Part shown: positions 1 through 9,613 of the stretch, in pieces
How positions within the stretch are numbered: position 1 is the first letter of the stretch
Layout of the letters: every line of letters starts with the position of its first letter
Assembly: GCF_029633825.1 (NCBI RefSeq)
Contig: NZ_CP090640.1
Location: 3,596,001 to 3,660,000 of the forward strand
Source: Burkholderia contaminans
GTDB taxonomy: Bacteria; Pseudomonadota; Gammaproteobacteria; Burkholderiales; Burkholderiaceae
Length of the DNA stretch: 64,000 nucleotides
Reading direction: 5' to 3'
Translations under genes and position numbers: made by a program
The notes under the pieces: model-generated
Told to the model about the DNA's origin: nothing
What the model saw: only the letters and a program-made list of their open reading frames with translations
Database searches by the model: none

Positions 1-3000
1 TAAGAACCCCGGCGACGTCAGAATGGCCCGAACCACTTCCACGACGGCCAAGGCCTCTTGGTTGTTCACGAGCGCACCTTCGTGGGTGCCGGCCGAGCGG
101 TGAAACGCCTCGCGTCCTTGGTCTTGGGTGTCGACCCACACGACCTGCGAGGCGAGAAACGATGGCAGCTTCTCGTACTCTTGGCCCGGTGGTGCGCGTC
201 CAACCTCGAGTGCGTCTGCGTAGAAGCAGTGCGATACGAGCTGGCTGATATGCTCTGCCATTCGGTACTGCACACGCAATGTTCGTCCGACCGACTGGCC
301 GTAATTCGAAGAGAACGCGCGCTGGAAGTTGTTTATCCGTCGGAAGTCCTTACGCGGCATTCCGAGCAAGGCCGACGCTCGATCTTCGACAGCTCGGGGG
401 TAAGACGGCGGCAACTGTAAATGATCACCTACGAGCAGCACGCGCTTGCCCGCCTGCATAGCAACAACAAGCTCCATCGGCGATGCGCGTGCAGCTTCGT
501 CCACGATGACCCAGTCGTAGGGAACCTCTGTGATGCCCAGCGCCTGCTTGCCCACGCCTACGCAGGTTCCCGCCACAACGCTGGAGCTGCGCGCGAGGAA
601 AGCGGTGTAGTTGGAGCGCGGGCTGCGCAGCACCTGGGAGAACTCCGTGGAGAGGCGAGCGATCTGCTCCAGCCGAGCACACTTAGCCGGACTCGGCGAG
701 CCGTGCAGATGAGCCAGCGCCTCTAGTTTGTCATCCAGAAGATCGCGGAGGCTGGCCGCATCACCGTCAACAGATGCATCAATGCCGAACTGGCGCCCCG
801 CGACTTCGACAAACACCTGGCTGAGCCGGCGCAGATGCTCCTCGGCCGAGGCATCCTCGCCATCTGCCTCGTCGATTGCGCGTGTGAGGCGGTCGATGCT
901 TTGAAGTAACGGGCCCAGCGTGGTATGAAGCTCCGTCGCGGCACGCACGTAGCCCTCTGGAAGGCCCATGGCGACGCCGACCATTCGCACTCGATCCTTG
1001 ATCTCCGCGTCAAAACTCTCACGGTAGCGCTGGCGCAACGAATCCTCCTGGACGCCACGGAGTCCAGGCGACACCATTGATTGCAAGCCGACGCGTACCA
1101 TAGACACATCCATGCTCGACGCCCGAAGCGAACCGGCCACCTTGTCCATCGCGTTGTTCACAGCTTCATGCGATTGGCTGACAAGCAGGATATTGTGAGC
1201 AAGTCCTCGCGACAGCAGCAGGTGGACGAACGATGCGATGAACTTGGTTTTCCCCGTCCCGGGCGGCCCCTGCAGTAGCGAGATTGGGCCGTAGGACAAA
1301 GCGGTCCGAAGCGCCTCTTCCTGGGAGTCGTTCAGGTCGTAGCTGCCGAGGTCGCCCAGATCGATTGCGACGTCGTGATTCGGCATCCGTTCGGTATTCG
1401 GATCGAAATAGTCGACCAGTGAGGGGATGAGGCCACCGCCCGCGAGCACCCGCTTCATCGCCGCGACCCGCCGTTCGGACGCCACCTTTTCAAAGGTGCC
1501 GCGCACGTGCAGGACGTCACCTGTCTTCGGTGAGAATCGCATACTCTTGGCACGCACCCGCATCACGTTACGCCCGATGTCGGGTGATACCCATCCAACG
1601 GTGTACCAACGGTCACTGCCGTCCATGGCGTCCACCCCGCGCTCCAGCAGCTCGATTCCCTCACCCTCCGAAAAGTCGAGCACACCGCCCTCGCGATCGA
1701 AGTAGATGATCCACTCATCGCTTTGTGGCGGTGATTGCTTCGCGCCATTCCGCACGGTGATCTTCGTGACGTTCATCTCATCGGTGTCGGACAGCGCGCT
1801 CCAAAGTGCCGTGGCAGACACCCGCTGCAGGGGCGCGCTCTCGGACTGGCGAGCATAGGGGTCGGCACCAAGTCCTACGGCGACCGTCTCGTCGCCTTCC
1901 GGTTCATCCGGGGCGTTCGCGACGTAGTGCTGATACAGCAGGCCGGCCAGTGCCGTGACGTCTGCCTCCTCTGCAAAGGTGACGTGTATCTCTGCATTTA
2001 GCGAGAATGTCTTGCGCCGGTGGGCGCTGACAAAATCGATGTGGTCGATCGCCTTCACTGCGGCGTCGAGTACGACGTCTTCTTCTGGGTCGTACTTGAT
2101 GTAAAGGTCTTGCCGCGTTCCGACCACGTTGAATCGCAGGTGTCCGGTCTCCGCATGTCTTGTCGCGCGCACCGAGTACTCGCCATTGTTGGAGATTAGG
2201 TCCAGTGACGGAGGACCACCACGGCCGCGGCGCTTGAGGGTGATCTTGAGCGTCGGGACCAAGCACGGTTTCGGGTGCAGCTCGTCCTGCAGCGTCTCGG
2301 CTAGTAGGTCCAGCGGCGGCAGCGCGTCCACCAATTCAACGGCCCGAGCCACGTCGCTTCGTGTTGCCGCGAAGTCTTCAGGCAACAGCGTCAGGACGAG
2401 CATGCAGACGGCAAACGCGTCGCGATGCAGTGGGGATGCGCTCTCCAGTGTCGGCGGCACCGTGCCGACCGTGATCCCTTCGTCGCCATCGGCGCTCAGG
2501 TCTGGTATGTCCACTAACACGACCCGAGGCGTTTCGTCCCCCGTGGTCGGCGGTACGACGATGTTGTCTGCTTTCACGTCACCGTGGGACAGCCCCAAGA
2601 TGTGGAGGCGTCGCACTGCATTGAGCAGGGCATGCGCCACGAGCGCACGTTGCCTTCCCTCTGGGCCGGTCGCCAACCACTCGGTGAGCGTTTGGCCTTC
2701 CGTCCATCGCGTGACCAGCACCAGCCCGAACGTGTTCAGGCCAAAGTCCATCACCTCGGGGGTGGCGTCGAAGCCAGATTGTCGCAGCGATCGTGCTTGC
2801 TGTAGGAAGGAGAGCAGCCGCAGGTTGCGCGCCAGATACTTCGGGTCATACTTAAGCTGCGGCCAGCACTTCACCAGTACGCGGTCACCGCTCTTCTCAG
2901 ATTCGTAGACCATCTTGGCGGAGCCAGGCGAAATCACGCGCTTGGGCATGAGGGTCATCGGGCCAGCCTCGGTCTCGTAGCCCTGGAAGTCTTCAGCGCA

Positions 3001-4446
3001 GACGTCCGGCCCCGCATCGACGGCCAGACAGGCGTTCAACGCATCGAGCGCATCGGAAGCGTTCCGATAGCGCGCTTCTGGGTCAAGTTCCATGGCCTTG
3101 GCGTACCAAGGCGTCAGCGCTGGGAAGTTGAGCGTAACGGTGTCGTTGTAGACGGGCACGGCATTAATACGCTCCAGCTCGCGACCTTCTAGCATCTCGT
3201 AAATCAGGACGCCCAGCAAGAAGACGTCGCGGGCGAACGGATCGCCCGAGCGAACATGCGCGGCAACGCCTTCATCTTCTGGTAGTTCGATGGACCCGGT
3301 CTCCAGTTCGACGCGATGGACACCGACGGTCTGGGTTTGGGGGACGCGCGCGGCAGCAAACGTGGACAGGATCACGCGGGACGGTTCGAGCACCCACAGC
3401 GTGCGTTTGGTGATGTCGCGGTGAGCAATCCCCAGCGCGTGCAGCTTCGAGAAGCGAGCTAGGATGCTTTTTGCCAACGAGCGCCGGTCTTGCTCACTCA
3501 TGGCGCTGTTGCGGGCTAGGTGCTCGGAGAGGCGTTCGATGCCGGTAGGAAGACGGTACGCCTCGACGAAGTTGGTGGTGATGTCGTCCGCCGTCGCTGA
3601 GCCAATAGGCTCAAGTAGGTCCTCATGCAATTCAGGCGCTTGGACGCGCAGCGTTTCATTTAGCCGCAGCTCGCGAAGACCGATAGTCTGACGCTCGACG
3701 GTTGAGGTGCCGCCAGTGGCGAGCTCTTCGAAGTTCCACTTTCGCAGCAGCGCCTTTGAGCTTCGACTCTCTTGGTGCTCGGCTAGAAACTCCGACCAGA
3801 TCTTGCGCGGATGGATGTAGTCCGCTTGGTCCTCGATCTGTTCAAAGCCATGCAAAACGGTGCGGCGTTTGAGCACAGCCGGGTTGGACGCGGAAAAAAT
3901 GGCGTTGTACCGCTGGCGTTGAGGCAGGGGGTCTGCGGACCGATAGCTCCACGTCGGCGGAATGTCAGGGAAGCGTTTCGCGTAGCGTGTTGCGTCGGAC
4001 GCGGCATACACGAAATCCGGGAGCGTCGCAATGAAGCGGCGCTGTTCGTCCGGAAAGTTGATCAACCGGCACTTGGGATGGCACAGGACTACGAGCGACT
4101 CGACGAAGGGCAGCTTGAGGGACGAGTTCTTTTCTTGAACGAACTTCCTTAAAGCGCGAGCCTTGTTGTCCGTAGTATTTACCGGCGACGGCATAGGGTC
4201 ACCGCGATGAAACCACTGACCTGACGAATACTCAATGTCGCCGGACCAGTTCTTCAGTTCGACCACCAAGATTCGATTGTTCGTCAACAGCAGCAGGTCG
4301 ATGTCCAGTGGCTGTTTGGAGCCACGGATAACCAGCCGAAATGCTGCATAGGCACCCCAGTCGCGAGGCAATTTTGCTTCGAGCTCGCGCAAGGCGGCAT
4401 GCTCAACCTCCAGAACACCCCGTGGGCTGAGATAGTTGATTCGCAC
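1..4446 (-). CDS. NERD nuclease-like / tandem protein-kinase-like / SF1 helicase protein (3' end cut by window)
   Basis: The frame stays open from a GTG at 4446 to the left edge (1,482 codons visible). A GGAGG ribosome site lies a few bases upstream of the GTG. Domains in order: an N-terminal NERD-type PD-(D/E)XK nuclease-like domain (residues ~15-120, D50 and the E63-L-K65 of VVELKNWSG); a first kinase-like domain with HRD near residue 340 but no DFG; a second kinase-like domain with HGDVKADN near 619 and DIP in place of DFG; then a DNA2/UPF1-type superfamily-1 helicase with Walker A GPPGTGKT near 1059 and Walker B DEAA near 1312. NERD plus kinase plus helicase proteins occur in bacterial defence and stress loci; PglW of BREX shares only the NERD-kinase part. 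The kinase domains may be degenerate. The 3' end and the helicase C-terminal domain lie outside the window. Architecture is certain from motifs; an antiphage role is inferred. Confidence 0.88.
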   Translation of the reverse strand, partial: MRINYLSPRGVLEVEHAALRELEAKLPRDWGAYAAFRLVIRGSKQPLDIDLLLLTNNRILVVELKNWSGDIEYSSGQWFHRGDPMPSPVNTTDNKARALRKFVQEKNSSLKLPFVESLVVLCHPKCRLINFPDEQRRFIATLPDFVYAASDATRYAKRFPDIPPTWSYRSADPLPQRQRYNAIFSASNPAVLKRRTVLHGFEQIEDQADYIHPRKIWSEFLAEHQESRSSKALLRKWNFEELATGGTSTVERQTIGLRELRLNETLRVQAPELHEDLLEPIGSATADDITTNFVEAYRLPTGIERLSEHLARNSAMSEQDRRSLAKSILARFSKLHALGIAHRDITKRTLWVLEPSRVILSTFAAARVPQTQTVGVHRVELETGSIELPEDEGVAAHVRSGDPFARDVFLLGVLIYEMLEGRELERINAVPVYNDTVTLNFPALTPWYAKAMELDPEARYRNASDALDALNACLAVDAGPDVCAEDFQGYETEAGPMTLMPKRVISPGSAKMVYESEKSGDRVLVKCWPQLKYDPKYLARNLRLLSFLQQARSLRQSGFDATPEVMDFGLNTFGLVLVTRWTEGQTLTEWLATGPEGRQRALVAHALLNAVRRLHILGLSHGDVKADNIVVPPTTGDETPRVVLVDIPDLSADGDEGITVGTVPPTLESASPLHRDAFAVCMLVLTLLPEDFAATRSDVARAVELVDALPPLDLLAETLQDELHPKPCLVPTLKITLKRRGRGGPPSLDLISNNGEYSVRATRHAETGHLRFNVVGTRQDLYIKYDPEEDVVLDAAVKAIDHIDFVSAHRRKTFSLNAEIHVTFAEEADVTALAGLLYQHYVANAPDEPEGDETVAVGLGADPYARQSESAPLQRVSATALWSALSDTDEMNVTKITVRNGAKQSPPQSDEWIIYFDREGGVLDFSEGEGIELLERGVDAMDGSDRWYTVGWVSPDIGRNVMRVRAKSMRFSPKTGDVLHVRGTFEKVASERRVAAMKRVLAGGGLIPSLVDYFDPNTERMPNHDVAIDLGDLGSYDLNDSQEEALRTALSYGPISLLQGPPGTGKTKFIASFVHLLLSRGLAHNILLVSQSHEAVNNAMDKVAGSLRASSMDVSMVRVGLQSMVSPGLRGVQEDSLRQRYRESFDAEIKDRVRMVGVAMGLPEGYVRAATELHTTLGPLLQSIDRLTRAIDEADGEDASAEEHLRRLSQVFVEVAGRQFGIDASVDGDAASLRDLLDDKLEALAHLHGSPSPAKCARLEQIARLSTEFSQVLRSPRSNYTAFLARSSSVVAGTCVGVGKQALGITEVPYDWVIVDEAARASPMELVVAMQAGKRVLLVGDHLQLPPSYPRAVEDRASALLGMPRKDFRRINNFQRAFSSNYGQSVGRTLRVQYRMAEHISQLVSHCFYADALEVGRAPPGQEYEKLPSFLASQVVWVDTQDQGREAFHRSAGTHEGALVNNQEALAVVEVVRAILTSPGFL

Positions 4447-4810
4447 TGTTGAGACCTCCAGAGTCTGATTTATTGGCAAGCCGTCTACGTTGGACGGATC
4501 GCCGAATCTCGAATTGTGGCACCCGACTCACGGGAAAGCATAGGTGGTCACCGGGCAGCCAATCCAGCCAGGTCGCATTCTGTGAATCCGCGCGGGCGGG
4601 AGACTGACAGCAGGGCTCGTGAAGAGGCGAGGCCATTGTGGTCACCGTACTGATCTAATGGAGCTACGATGACCGCTTATGGAAGCGTGGGCCCAGCACG
4701 CCTGCTCCGCCTGACCGGATTACCACAATCCAGTGACTCGGACGACAGGGCCTACGGAGATCTGTAATGGTTGATCATGACCATGGATTGGTTGTGATGT
4801 GAAAACTGAG
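4447..4810. other. gene-free stretch upstream of the NERD-helicase gene
   Basis: No convincing coding frame. It must hold the promoter of the leftward NERD-helicase gene and the 3' flank of the leftward 159-aa gene. An imperfect dyad with ATGGT/ACCAT arms lies at about 4767-4784. I see no clear promoter or terminator. Confidence 0.5.
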
Positions 4811-5290
4811 TCATGAGGGGCAGTGTATGGAATCACCACGCCCGCTCTCTACAGGAATCGGCGATTGCCCGCCCCCGGTCACGAAGCGTTGCAGCCGATC
4901 CCAAGCCACCAGATAGCGGTGTCTTGGAATCGCAGCCAGTTGTTCGTCATGCACGACCAACACGCGCTCCACATCAGCCAGTTCGTCTTCGAGAAGCGTC
5001 CACACTTCGCCACGCTCGGCACGTGCGATACAGGTGTCTAGTACAGCTTCCGCTCGACGATATAAGTCGAGATCCGAGCCCGAATCTGTCTCATTGCGCA
5101 TATAGAACGCCAAGTACACAATGCGCAGCAGACAGACGACTTGGTTACAATTCCCATTTCCAGATCGCACCACTGCCAAAGCTAAGTGGTTCTCCAGCGA
5201 CAACGCTCGCACCTTTTCTGTCGACAGTGGCAACAACATCCCTTTCGTCAACGCTGAGCGGCCGCCTCGCCGCCTCACATCTTTTCCCAC
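4811..5290 (-). CDS. hypothetical protein, 159 aa
   Basis: Soluble, mostly helical protein of 159 aa with a basic N-terminus (KDVRRRGGR) and an acidic middle. A GTG start at 5290 is preceded by AGGAAG at a plausible distance; a second GTG lies 12 bases downstream. Short proteins of this appearance are common in Burkholderia accessory regions and are sometimes labelled Fis-family regulators, but I see no helix-turn-helix to support that. It follows the type VI effector cluster on the same strand after a gap of about 116 bases, so it may be read from the same transcript or be independent. Function unknown. Confidence 0.6.
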   Translation of the reverse strand: MGKDVRRRGGRSALTKGMLLPLSTEKVRALSLENHLALAVVRSGNGNCNQVVCLLRIVYLAFYMRNETDSGSDLDLYRRAEAVLDTCIARAERGEVWTLLEDELADVERVLVVHDEQLAAIPRHRYLVAWDRLQRFVTGGGQSPIPVESGRGDSIHCPS

Positions 5291-5406
5291 CGACGTCTCT
5301 TCCTATTACAAGCGTCCGCAAACCATGTAGTCGCTTGTCACTCCGCATCATCCACAGTCCCGGATTTCGCGATCAGATCAAAACGACAGACAATCTCTTT
5401 AACACG

Positions 5407-6414
5407 TCACGGGAGATTGTGCGGATTCTCGAATACCTCCCACTGTGCTCCGTCGTATTTGGCAAGCCTACGAGACGCTAGCACCCATAAAACACCGTCC
5501 TTCGCTTCCACGGTTGCAACGCCGTCCAAGGAGAACTTGTCGCTAACCATCAACCTTTGCGGACCATTTTCGTCGAGCTCATAGATCCCGTCGCCGGCAC
5601 CGATGAAGAGTCGATCGTTGAACAACGCCATCGAATAAAAGTCGGTACTGAGGCTCTTGCGCGCCACAGCACTAAAACCAGCCTGAAAGTTACCTTTTAG
5701 CAAGGTCCCTTTGCTTCCGGCGACCCAGACACTGTCAGCCGAGACTGGCAGGACGCAATTGAGGTGAGCCGCTGTTGCTTTTGGCAATTTTATCCAGCTC
5801 GTCCCATCGAAAAATGCCATGTATCCATCATTACCGACGACATAGATTGAATTTTCATCAAGGCCGTTAATGTCGATGAGACCGATCGTTTCGTCGGCAG
5901 ATTTAGTCAGTGCCGCAAGTAGCTCGTTTGGATCTTCAATGCTACCAAGGTCAACTTTTTTCTGGAGGAGCTGAGCATCAACATGTGTCCAGTCAGCTGT
6001 GTCGCGCTTATAGACCTGACCACCATATCCACAAACATAAAGGTGGCCGCCAATTTCTCGAATACGAGTAACGTATCCGTAGTTGGCCGACGCCGCCCCG
6101 AGACCAGCATCGATGATTTTCTCGATGACTGAGCCCTCACGACTGTAACATTCAACGTCGCCCTGCTCACTCAGTGCGTAAATTTTTCGAACGCTATTGG
6201 GAGCGGGTTCGGGGTAGCAGGCAGACACAACTCGCCACGCCGGAAGATCATGGTAAAACCACTTGTCAGCCGTTTGCCCCTGATAGAACACCATTCGCGA
6301 AACAGGAGTGTCTTCCGTAGACTCCAATTCATCCAAAGTGCTAGACAGGTAAAACATATCTCGGTTGATCGCACAACCAGTACCGAACGTCAGCTTCGTT
6401 TTTTGCTTTGCCAT
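5407..6414 (-). CDS. beta-propeller-like protein, candidate immunity protein to the Tox-GHH2 effector
   Basis: 335 aa, no signal peptide. It shows repeated blade-like segments of hydrophobic strands followed by GxxGxVY or GDGIYE patterns (for example GGHLYVCGYGGQVYKRD, VAGSKGTLLKG, IGAGDGIYELDE), which suggests a beta-propeller. The gene starts 12 bases after the stop of the nuclease effector gene, so the two are almost certainly co-transcribed. In type VI loci the gene directly after a toxin is usually its immunity partner, and a cytoplasmic protein fits a nuclease toxin that acts in the cytoplasm. The immunity role is inferred from position. Alternative: an unrelated propeller accessory protein. 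Confidence 0.7.
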   Translation of the reverse strand: MAKQKTKLTFGTGCAINRDMFYLSSTLDELESTEDTPVSRMVFYQGQTADKWFYHDLPAWRVVSACYPEPAPNSVRKIYALSEQGDVECYSREGSVIEKIIDAGLGAASANYGYVTRIREIGGHLYVCGYGGQVYKRDTADWTHVDAQLLQKKVDLGSIEDPNELLAALTKSADETIGLIDINGLDENSIYVVGNDGYMAFFDGTSWIKLPKATAAHLNCVLPVSADSVWVAGSKGTLLKGNFQAGFSAVARKSLSTDFYSMALFNDRLFIGAGDGIYELDENGPQRLMVSDKFSLDGVATVEAKDGVLWVLASRRLAKYDGAQWEVFENPHNLP

Positions 6415-6426
6415 AGAAAATGTTCC

Positions 6427-7458
6427 TCAGAAGTCCCCTGCACCAGTCTTCATCTGCTCGGCAAAATCCTTCAATTCCATGCCCTTGGTTAATCCACCCG
6501 TAGGATCAGCGCGAACCTTGAAGTTAGGTCCCATGCCCTTCGACTGATGGTACGCTCGAAGCTCGGCCATGATTAAGGCGGGGTTACATTTGGTGATTGC
6601 GCCGACCGACGCTGCTCCTGCCGCCTCTAATTTCCAGAGTTCAGTCGTGCCAGGCGGACTACCCTTCAAGCCCAACGCCAACTCCGCAGCATCGTACAAT
6701 GCATGCACCTTGCCGTGCTCACTTGTCGGTGAGCGGTCCTTACCTTCTAAGCAGATCACCAAGCCGTCGCCTTCTGAAATGCCGCCAGGAATCTGACGAC
6801 GACCAGATCCTCTACGCGTACCAGGCAAACGAAAAGCGCGGTCTGCTACGACATGGTGTCCAGTCTTCCCCTCCGCTTTGCAGGTATCCGGATGGTAGGG
6901 ACGAAGATTACAGCGCCCCTTTCCCTTAACCTTGCCACCGTCTTTTCCGCCATTCGACGCGGCCTCCTTCTCCGCTTTCTCCGCAGCTTCCTTTTCGGCT
7001 TTTTTGGCAGCTTGCTCCGCAGCTTGTTTGGCTTCCTGCTCCGCTAATTGCTTGGCCTCTTTCTCAGCGAGTACTTTCGCCTCTTGCTTCGCAAGTTGTT
7101 CTGCTGCTTCCTTGGCGCCCAGCTTTGCCACCCCTTTCGCCCCGTACTTGACGGCTTTGCCGGCCGTGCCCAAGCCAGGGACAAGGTCCGCAATGACCGA
7201 GCCGCCCGAAATGGCGGCCTCCGCCGTGTTGCCTTCAGCCGCGTATATCAGACCGTTAGCGCCGTCGAAGATGGCGCCAAACTCGGGAATGGCGCCGAGG
7301 ACATCCAGCCCCGTGTGAACGTAGCCCACTGCCTGACTGAACCAGCCCGCTTCTGCGGCAGTTTCTGCCACGACCGGCGGATTAGCCGACGACGCGGCTA
7401 CACTCGACATGGCTGCTTGCCCGTAGAGCCTGCCTACCGTGTTCCCTTGATCGCTCAC
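6427..7458 (-). CDS. type VI effector with C-terminal Tox-GHH2 HNH-type nuclease domain
   Basis: 343 aa. The GTG start has GGAG six bases upstream. Residues ~35-105 form the hydrophobic pre-toxin region seen before many Rhs/PAAR toxins (GYVHTGLDVLGAIPEFG). Residues ~108-170 are an Ala/Lys/Glu-rich coiled coil. The C-terminal ~150 residues carry the Tox-GHH2 signature: CNLRPYHP, then GKTGHHVVADRAF, then GLVICLEGKD and SEHGKVHALYD. Pseudomonas aeruginosa Tse7, a type VI DNase, belongs to this toxin family. Unlike Tse7 it has no recognisable PAAR domain, so it may ride on VgrG or on the neighbouring DUF4150 protein. It sits between the ankyrin lipoprotein and the propeller gene in the vgrG operon. 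Confidence 0.85.
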   Translation of the reverse strand: MSDQGNTVGRLYGQAAMSSVAASSANPPVVAETAAEAGWFSQAVGYVHTGLDVLGAIPEFGAIFDGANGLIYAAEGNTAEAAISGGSVIADLVPGLGTAGKAVKYGAKGVAKLGAKEAAEQLAKQEAKVLAEKEAKQLAEQEAKQAAEQAAKKAEKEAAEKAEKEAASNGGKDGGKVKGKGRCNLRPYHPDTCKAEGKTGHHVVADRAFRLPGTRRGSGRRQIPGGISEGDGLVICLEGKDRSPTSEHGKVHALYDAAELALGLKGSPPGTTELWKLEAAGAASVGAITKCNPALIMAELRAYHQSKGMGPNFKVRADPTGGLTKGMELKDFAEQMKTGAGDF

Positions 7459-7473
7459 GATGTGCTCCGCGAC

Positions 7474-8385
7474 TTATTTTTGGCTCATTTGCTCTCGGAC
7501 CTTCGCCGGCGGATCGGGCGGGAATTTTGCCCCCTTCTCAATCATCAGCGTACGCAGACGTTCGAATTTTTCTAACAACTCATGCCCTTCCGGCGTAGCG
7601 CCTTGGCTCGGCTGCGACTGGGTCGTCACAACTGGCTTACCGCCTTGATCAAGCGCTACAGCGGTTGTGCTCGCGGACTTGCCATTCGGTTGAAGGTGAT
7701 CGATCTCCCATTGCACCGAATAGGCGACGCTCACACCGTTGGTCGTATGTGCATTCACATCGGCCCCATGCTCGACCAAATAGATGGCAAGGTCGGGCTT
7801 CGAAACATCAATGGCCTTATCCAGCGCGGCACTGCCGATCGAGTCTCGAAGATTAACGTTTGCCCCACGCTCCACAAGCAAACGCACATGCTCCGGCGCT
7901 TTCTCACCTTCCAGCGCGCGTTGAAGCAATGTGGTGCCGTCCGCGTCCTGGTAGTTCGGCGACAGGCCACCCTCCAACATTGCCTGCAGAACGTGTGGAT
8001 CGTCGTTCGTCAACGCGACATGGAGCGCGCTCCCAAGACCTTCCACGACCTGCTTGTCCGGTTCAGCGCCATGCGCAACCAGCTCGCGAATAGCGTCGTA
8101 GTTCTTCTGCAGGATCGCGTACCAAAGCAACGTCATGTCGTCGCGTCCCGCCGCATTGACGTTGAGGCCGGTAAGCGACTCCTTCAGCCGTGCAGTGTCG
8201 TGATCATTGATCGCCTTTGCTGCATTCAGGTACTGCCCCTCGAAGAACTTGCCAGGAGAATTTGCGCTCATGTTGCATCCAGTGGTAACGAGTGCCAGTG
8301 CGACGAAAGATGCGCCTGCCAGCTGGCGCAATGACTTTTGGCCGAAACGCACAAGTCGTTGCAGAGAGTTGGTTGTATCCGTCAT
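7474..8385 (-). CDS. ankyrin-repeat lipoprotein, candidate immunity protein to the lipase effector
   Basis: About 303 aa from the ATG at 8385; the frame is open to a TTG at 8478, but that start would overlap the upstream lipase gene. The N-terminus is a lipoprotein signal (basic segment, hydrophobic stretch, lipobox LVTTGC). Then come four to five ankyrin repeats (GMTLLWYAI-type and ADGTTLLQRAL, LVERGANVN, LVEHGADVN). The tail is low-complexity and ends in a helical segment. As a lipoprotein it should face the periplasm, where type VI lipases attack phospholipids. Its position right after the lipase gene supports an immunity role, which is inferred. Confidence 0.82.
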   Translation of the reverse strand: MTDTTNSLQRLVRFGQKSLRQLAGASFVALALVTTGCNMSANSPGKFFEGQYLNAAKAINDHDTARLKESLTGLNVNAAGRDDMTLLWYAILQKNYDAIRELVAHGAEPDKQVVEGLGSALHVALTNDDPHVLQAMLEGGLSPNYQDADGTTLLQRALEGEKAPEHVRLLVERGANVNLRDSIGSAALDKAIDVSKPDLAIYLVEHGADVNAHTTNGVSVAYSVQWEIDHLQPNGKSASTTAVALDQGGKPVVTTQSQPSQGATPEGHELLEKFERLRTLMIEKGAKFPPDPPAKVREQMSQK

Positions 8386-8422
8386 CGCGTTGATGATCGA
8401 CTGTTTGAAAGCACGGTTGGGC

Positions 8423-9613
8423 TCATTCACCAATTGCCTTGAGGATCGTTGTCTGGTCTTCTGTCTTTTGCTGCTCAATTCCGTCGATCACCTTGTCCAT
8501 ACCGTGCTTCGCGATCGAGCCACCTTGACCTGGCAAGATATGCGGCTCGCCCACTGCTGTTGGCATGAGCCCGTGACTCTTTTCCTGAGCTGCTGTCAGG
8601 ACCTCACCTTCGACGCGATATGCCTGAATATCCGAGGCAACCGGTGTTCCGCCATATCGAGCGACTGTCGAGGGATTAAGGCCAGCGGAATTGAACGTGG
8701 TGGCAGCGAGCCCGCTCGTCCGAGATGCCGCAGACGCCATCCCACCACCCAACGAGTGACCAACGATGTCGACATCCGCTCCGCTCTTCGCAAGCGCCTT
8801 GCCGATCGATACCGCGCGGCTGTAGTACGCGGAGTCTTTGTTCATGCCCTGCAAGAGGTTGTTTTTCCAGTCGGACATGCTCGTCTTGTCCGTGCCCTGG
8901 AATACCACTTGGGGCTTGAAATCGCTCCCGAACACGTCCTTGTCCGGCTCATACACCTGCGCACGGAAGTTCGTTCCTGGAATGGAGAAATCGCCAGATT
9001 TCAGTTTGTACTGCGCGAGTTTCGCCGGATCGCCACTGACGTTGTTCCAGCCTTCGGGTGTATCAAGCTTAGGGTTATAAACGTTCTGCGCCAGCTTGGC
9101 CTGCTCGACGACGGAATTGTTCGTTTCGAAGCGATTCGCAGCCGCCTGCAATTTGTCGCGCTCCGCACCTGGCGGCAAAGAACCCACCTTTTCCTTCGCC
9201 TCCGCGATTTGGGCCTTCCGACCTCGCCAACGGGCAGCCTTTGCGTCCTTTCCGACATAATTGCCGTTCATCCAGAACTGGTCGCTGTGCCGCACAATCA
9301 TCTTGCTTTCGACCCGGACAGTCTTGCTATGGTCGATCGGCCAGCACTTGGCACCAACGGTTCCGCTTTCGATGCCATGCGCCACACCGGCCTGGTCGCC
9401 AATCGTATCCGGCGCGAAACTGGAATCGAACCGCACGATCGGATTCCCGTTGGCAAACACTGTCTTCGACGTCATCTGGCTATCGCCAAGACTCGCCGTG
9501 ACAGGATAAGGTACGGGTGGCGTGCTGCCCCCCATCGGGGTTTTGCACACGTCGGGCATCATCGACACGATGGTCCACTGGCCATCCTTGCGGGCCATTA
9601 CGTTGTCTGCCAC
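8423..9613 (-). CDS. type VI lipase effector with N-terminal DUF4150 PAAR-like domain
   Basis: 396 aa from a GTG at 9613, chosen because GGAGG lies just upstream; this start overlaps the end of the DUF2169 gene by 16 bases. Residues ~1-110 are a DUF4150 PAAR-like module (MMPDVCKTPMGGSTPPVPYP), which caps the VgrG spike. The C-terminal half is an alpha/beta hydrolase with the nucleophile elbow VDIVGHSLGGG (G-x-S-x-G) and an upstream VVFQGTDKTS segment typical of class-3-like lipases. It probably cleaves membrane lipids in the periplasm of target cells. The VgrG, DUF2169 and DUF4150-lipase order matches known delivery modules in which DUF2169 proteins serve as adaptors for DUF4150 effectors. 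The exact lipase subfamily is not assigned. Confidence 0.88.
   Translation of the reverse strand: MADNVMARKDGQWTIVSMMPDVCKTPMGGSTPPVPYPVTASLGDSQMTSKTVFANGNPIVRFDSSFAPDTIGDQAGVAHGIESGTVGAKCWPIDHSKTVRVESKMIVRHSDQFWMNGNYVGKDAKAARWRGRKAQIAEAKEKVGSLPPGAERDKLQAAANRFETNNSVVEQAKLAQNVYNPKLDTPEGWNNVSGDPAKLAQYKLKSGDFSIPGTNFRAQVYEPDKDVFGSDFKPQVVFQGTDKTSMSDWKNNLLQGMNKDSAYYSRAVSIGKALAKSGADVDIVGHSLGGGMASAASRTSGLAATTFNSAGLNPSTVARYGGTPVASDIQAYRVEGEVLTAAQEKSHGLMPTAVGEPHILPGQGGSIAKHGMDKVIDGIEQQKTEDQTTILKAIGE

Noticed and set aside
4767..4784. Short dyad with ATGGT/ACCAT arms as an operator
   Set aside because: Arms are only five bases and imperfect around the centre; too weak to call as a site.
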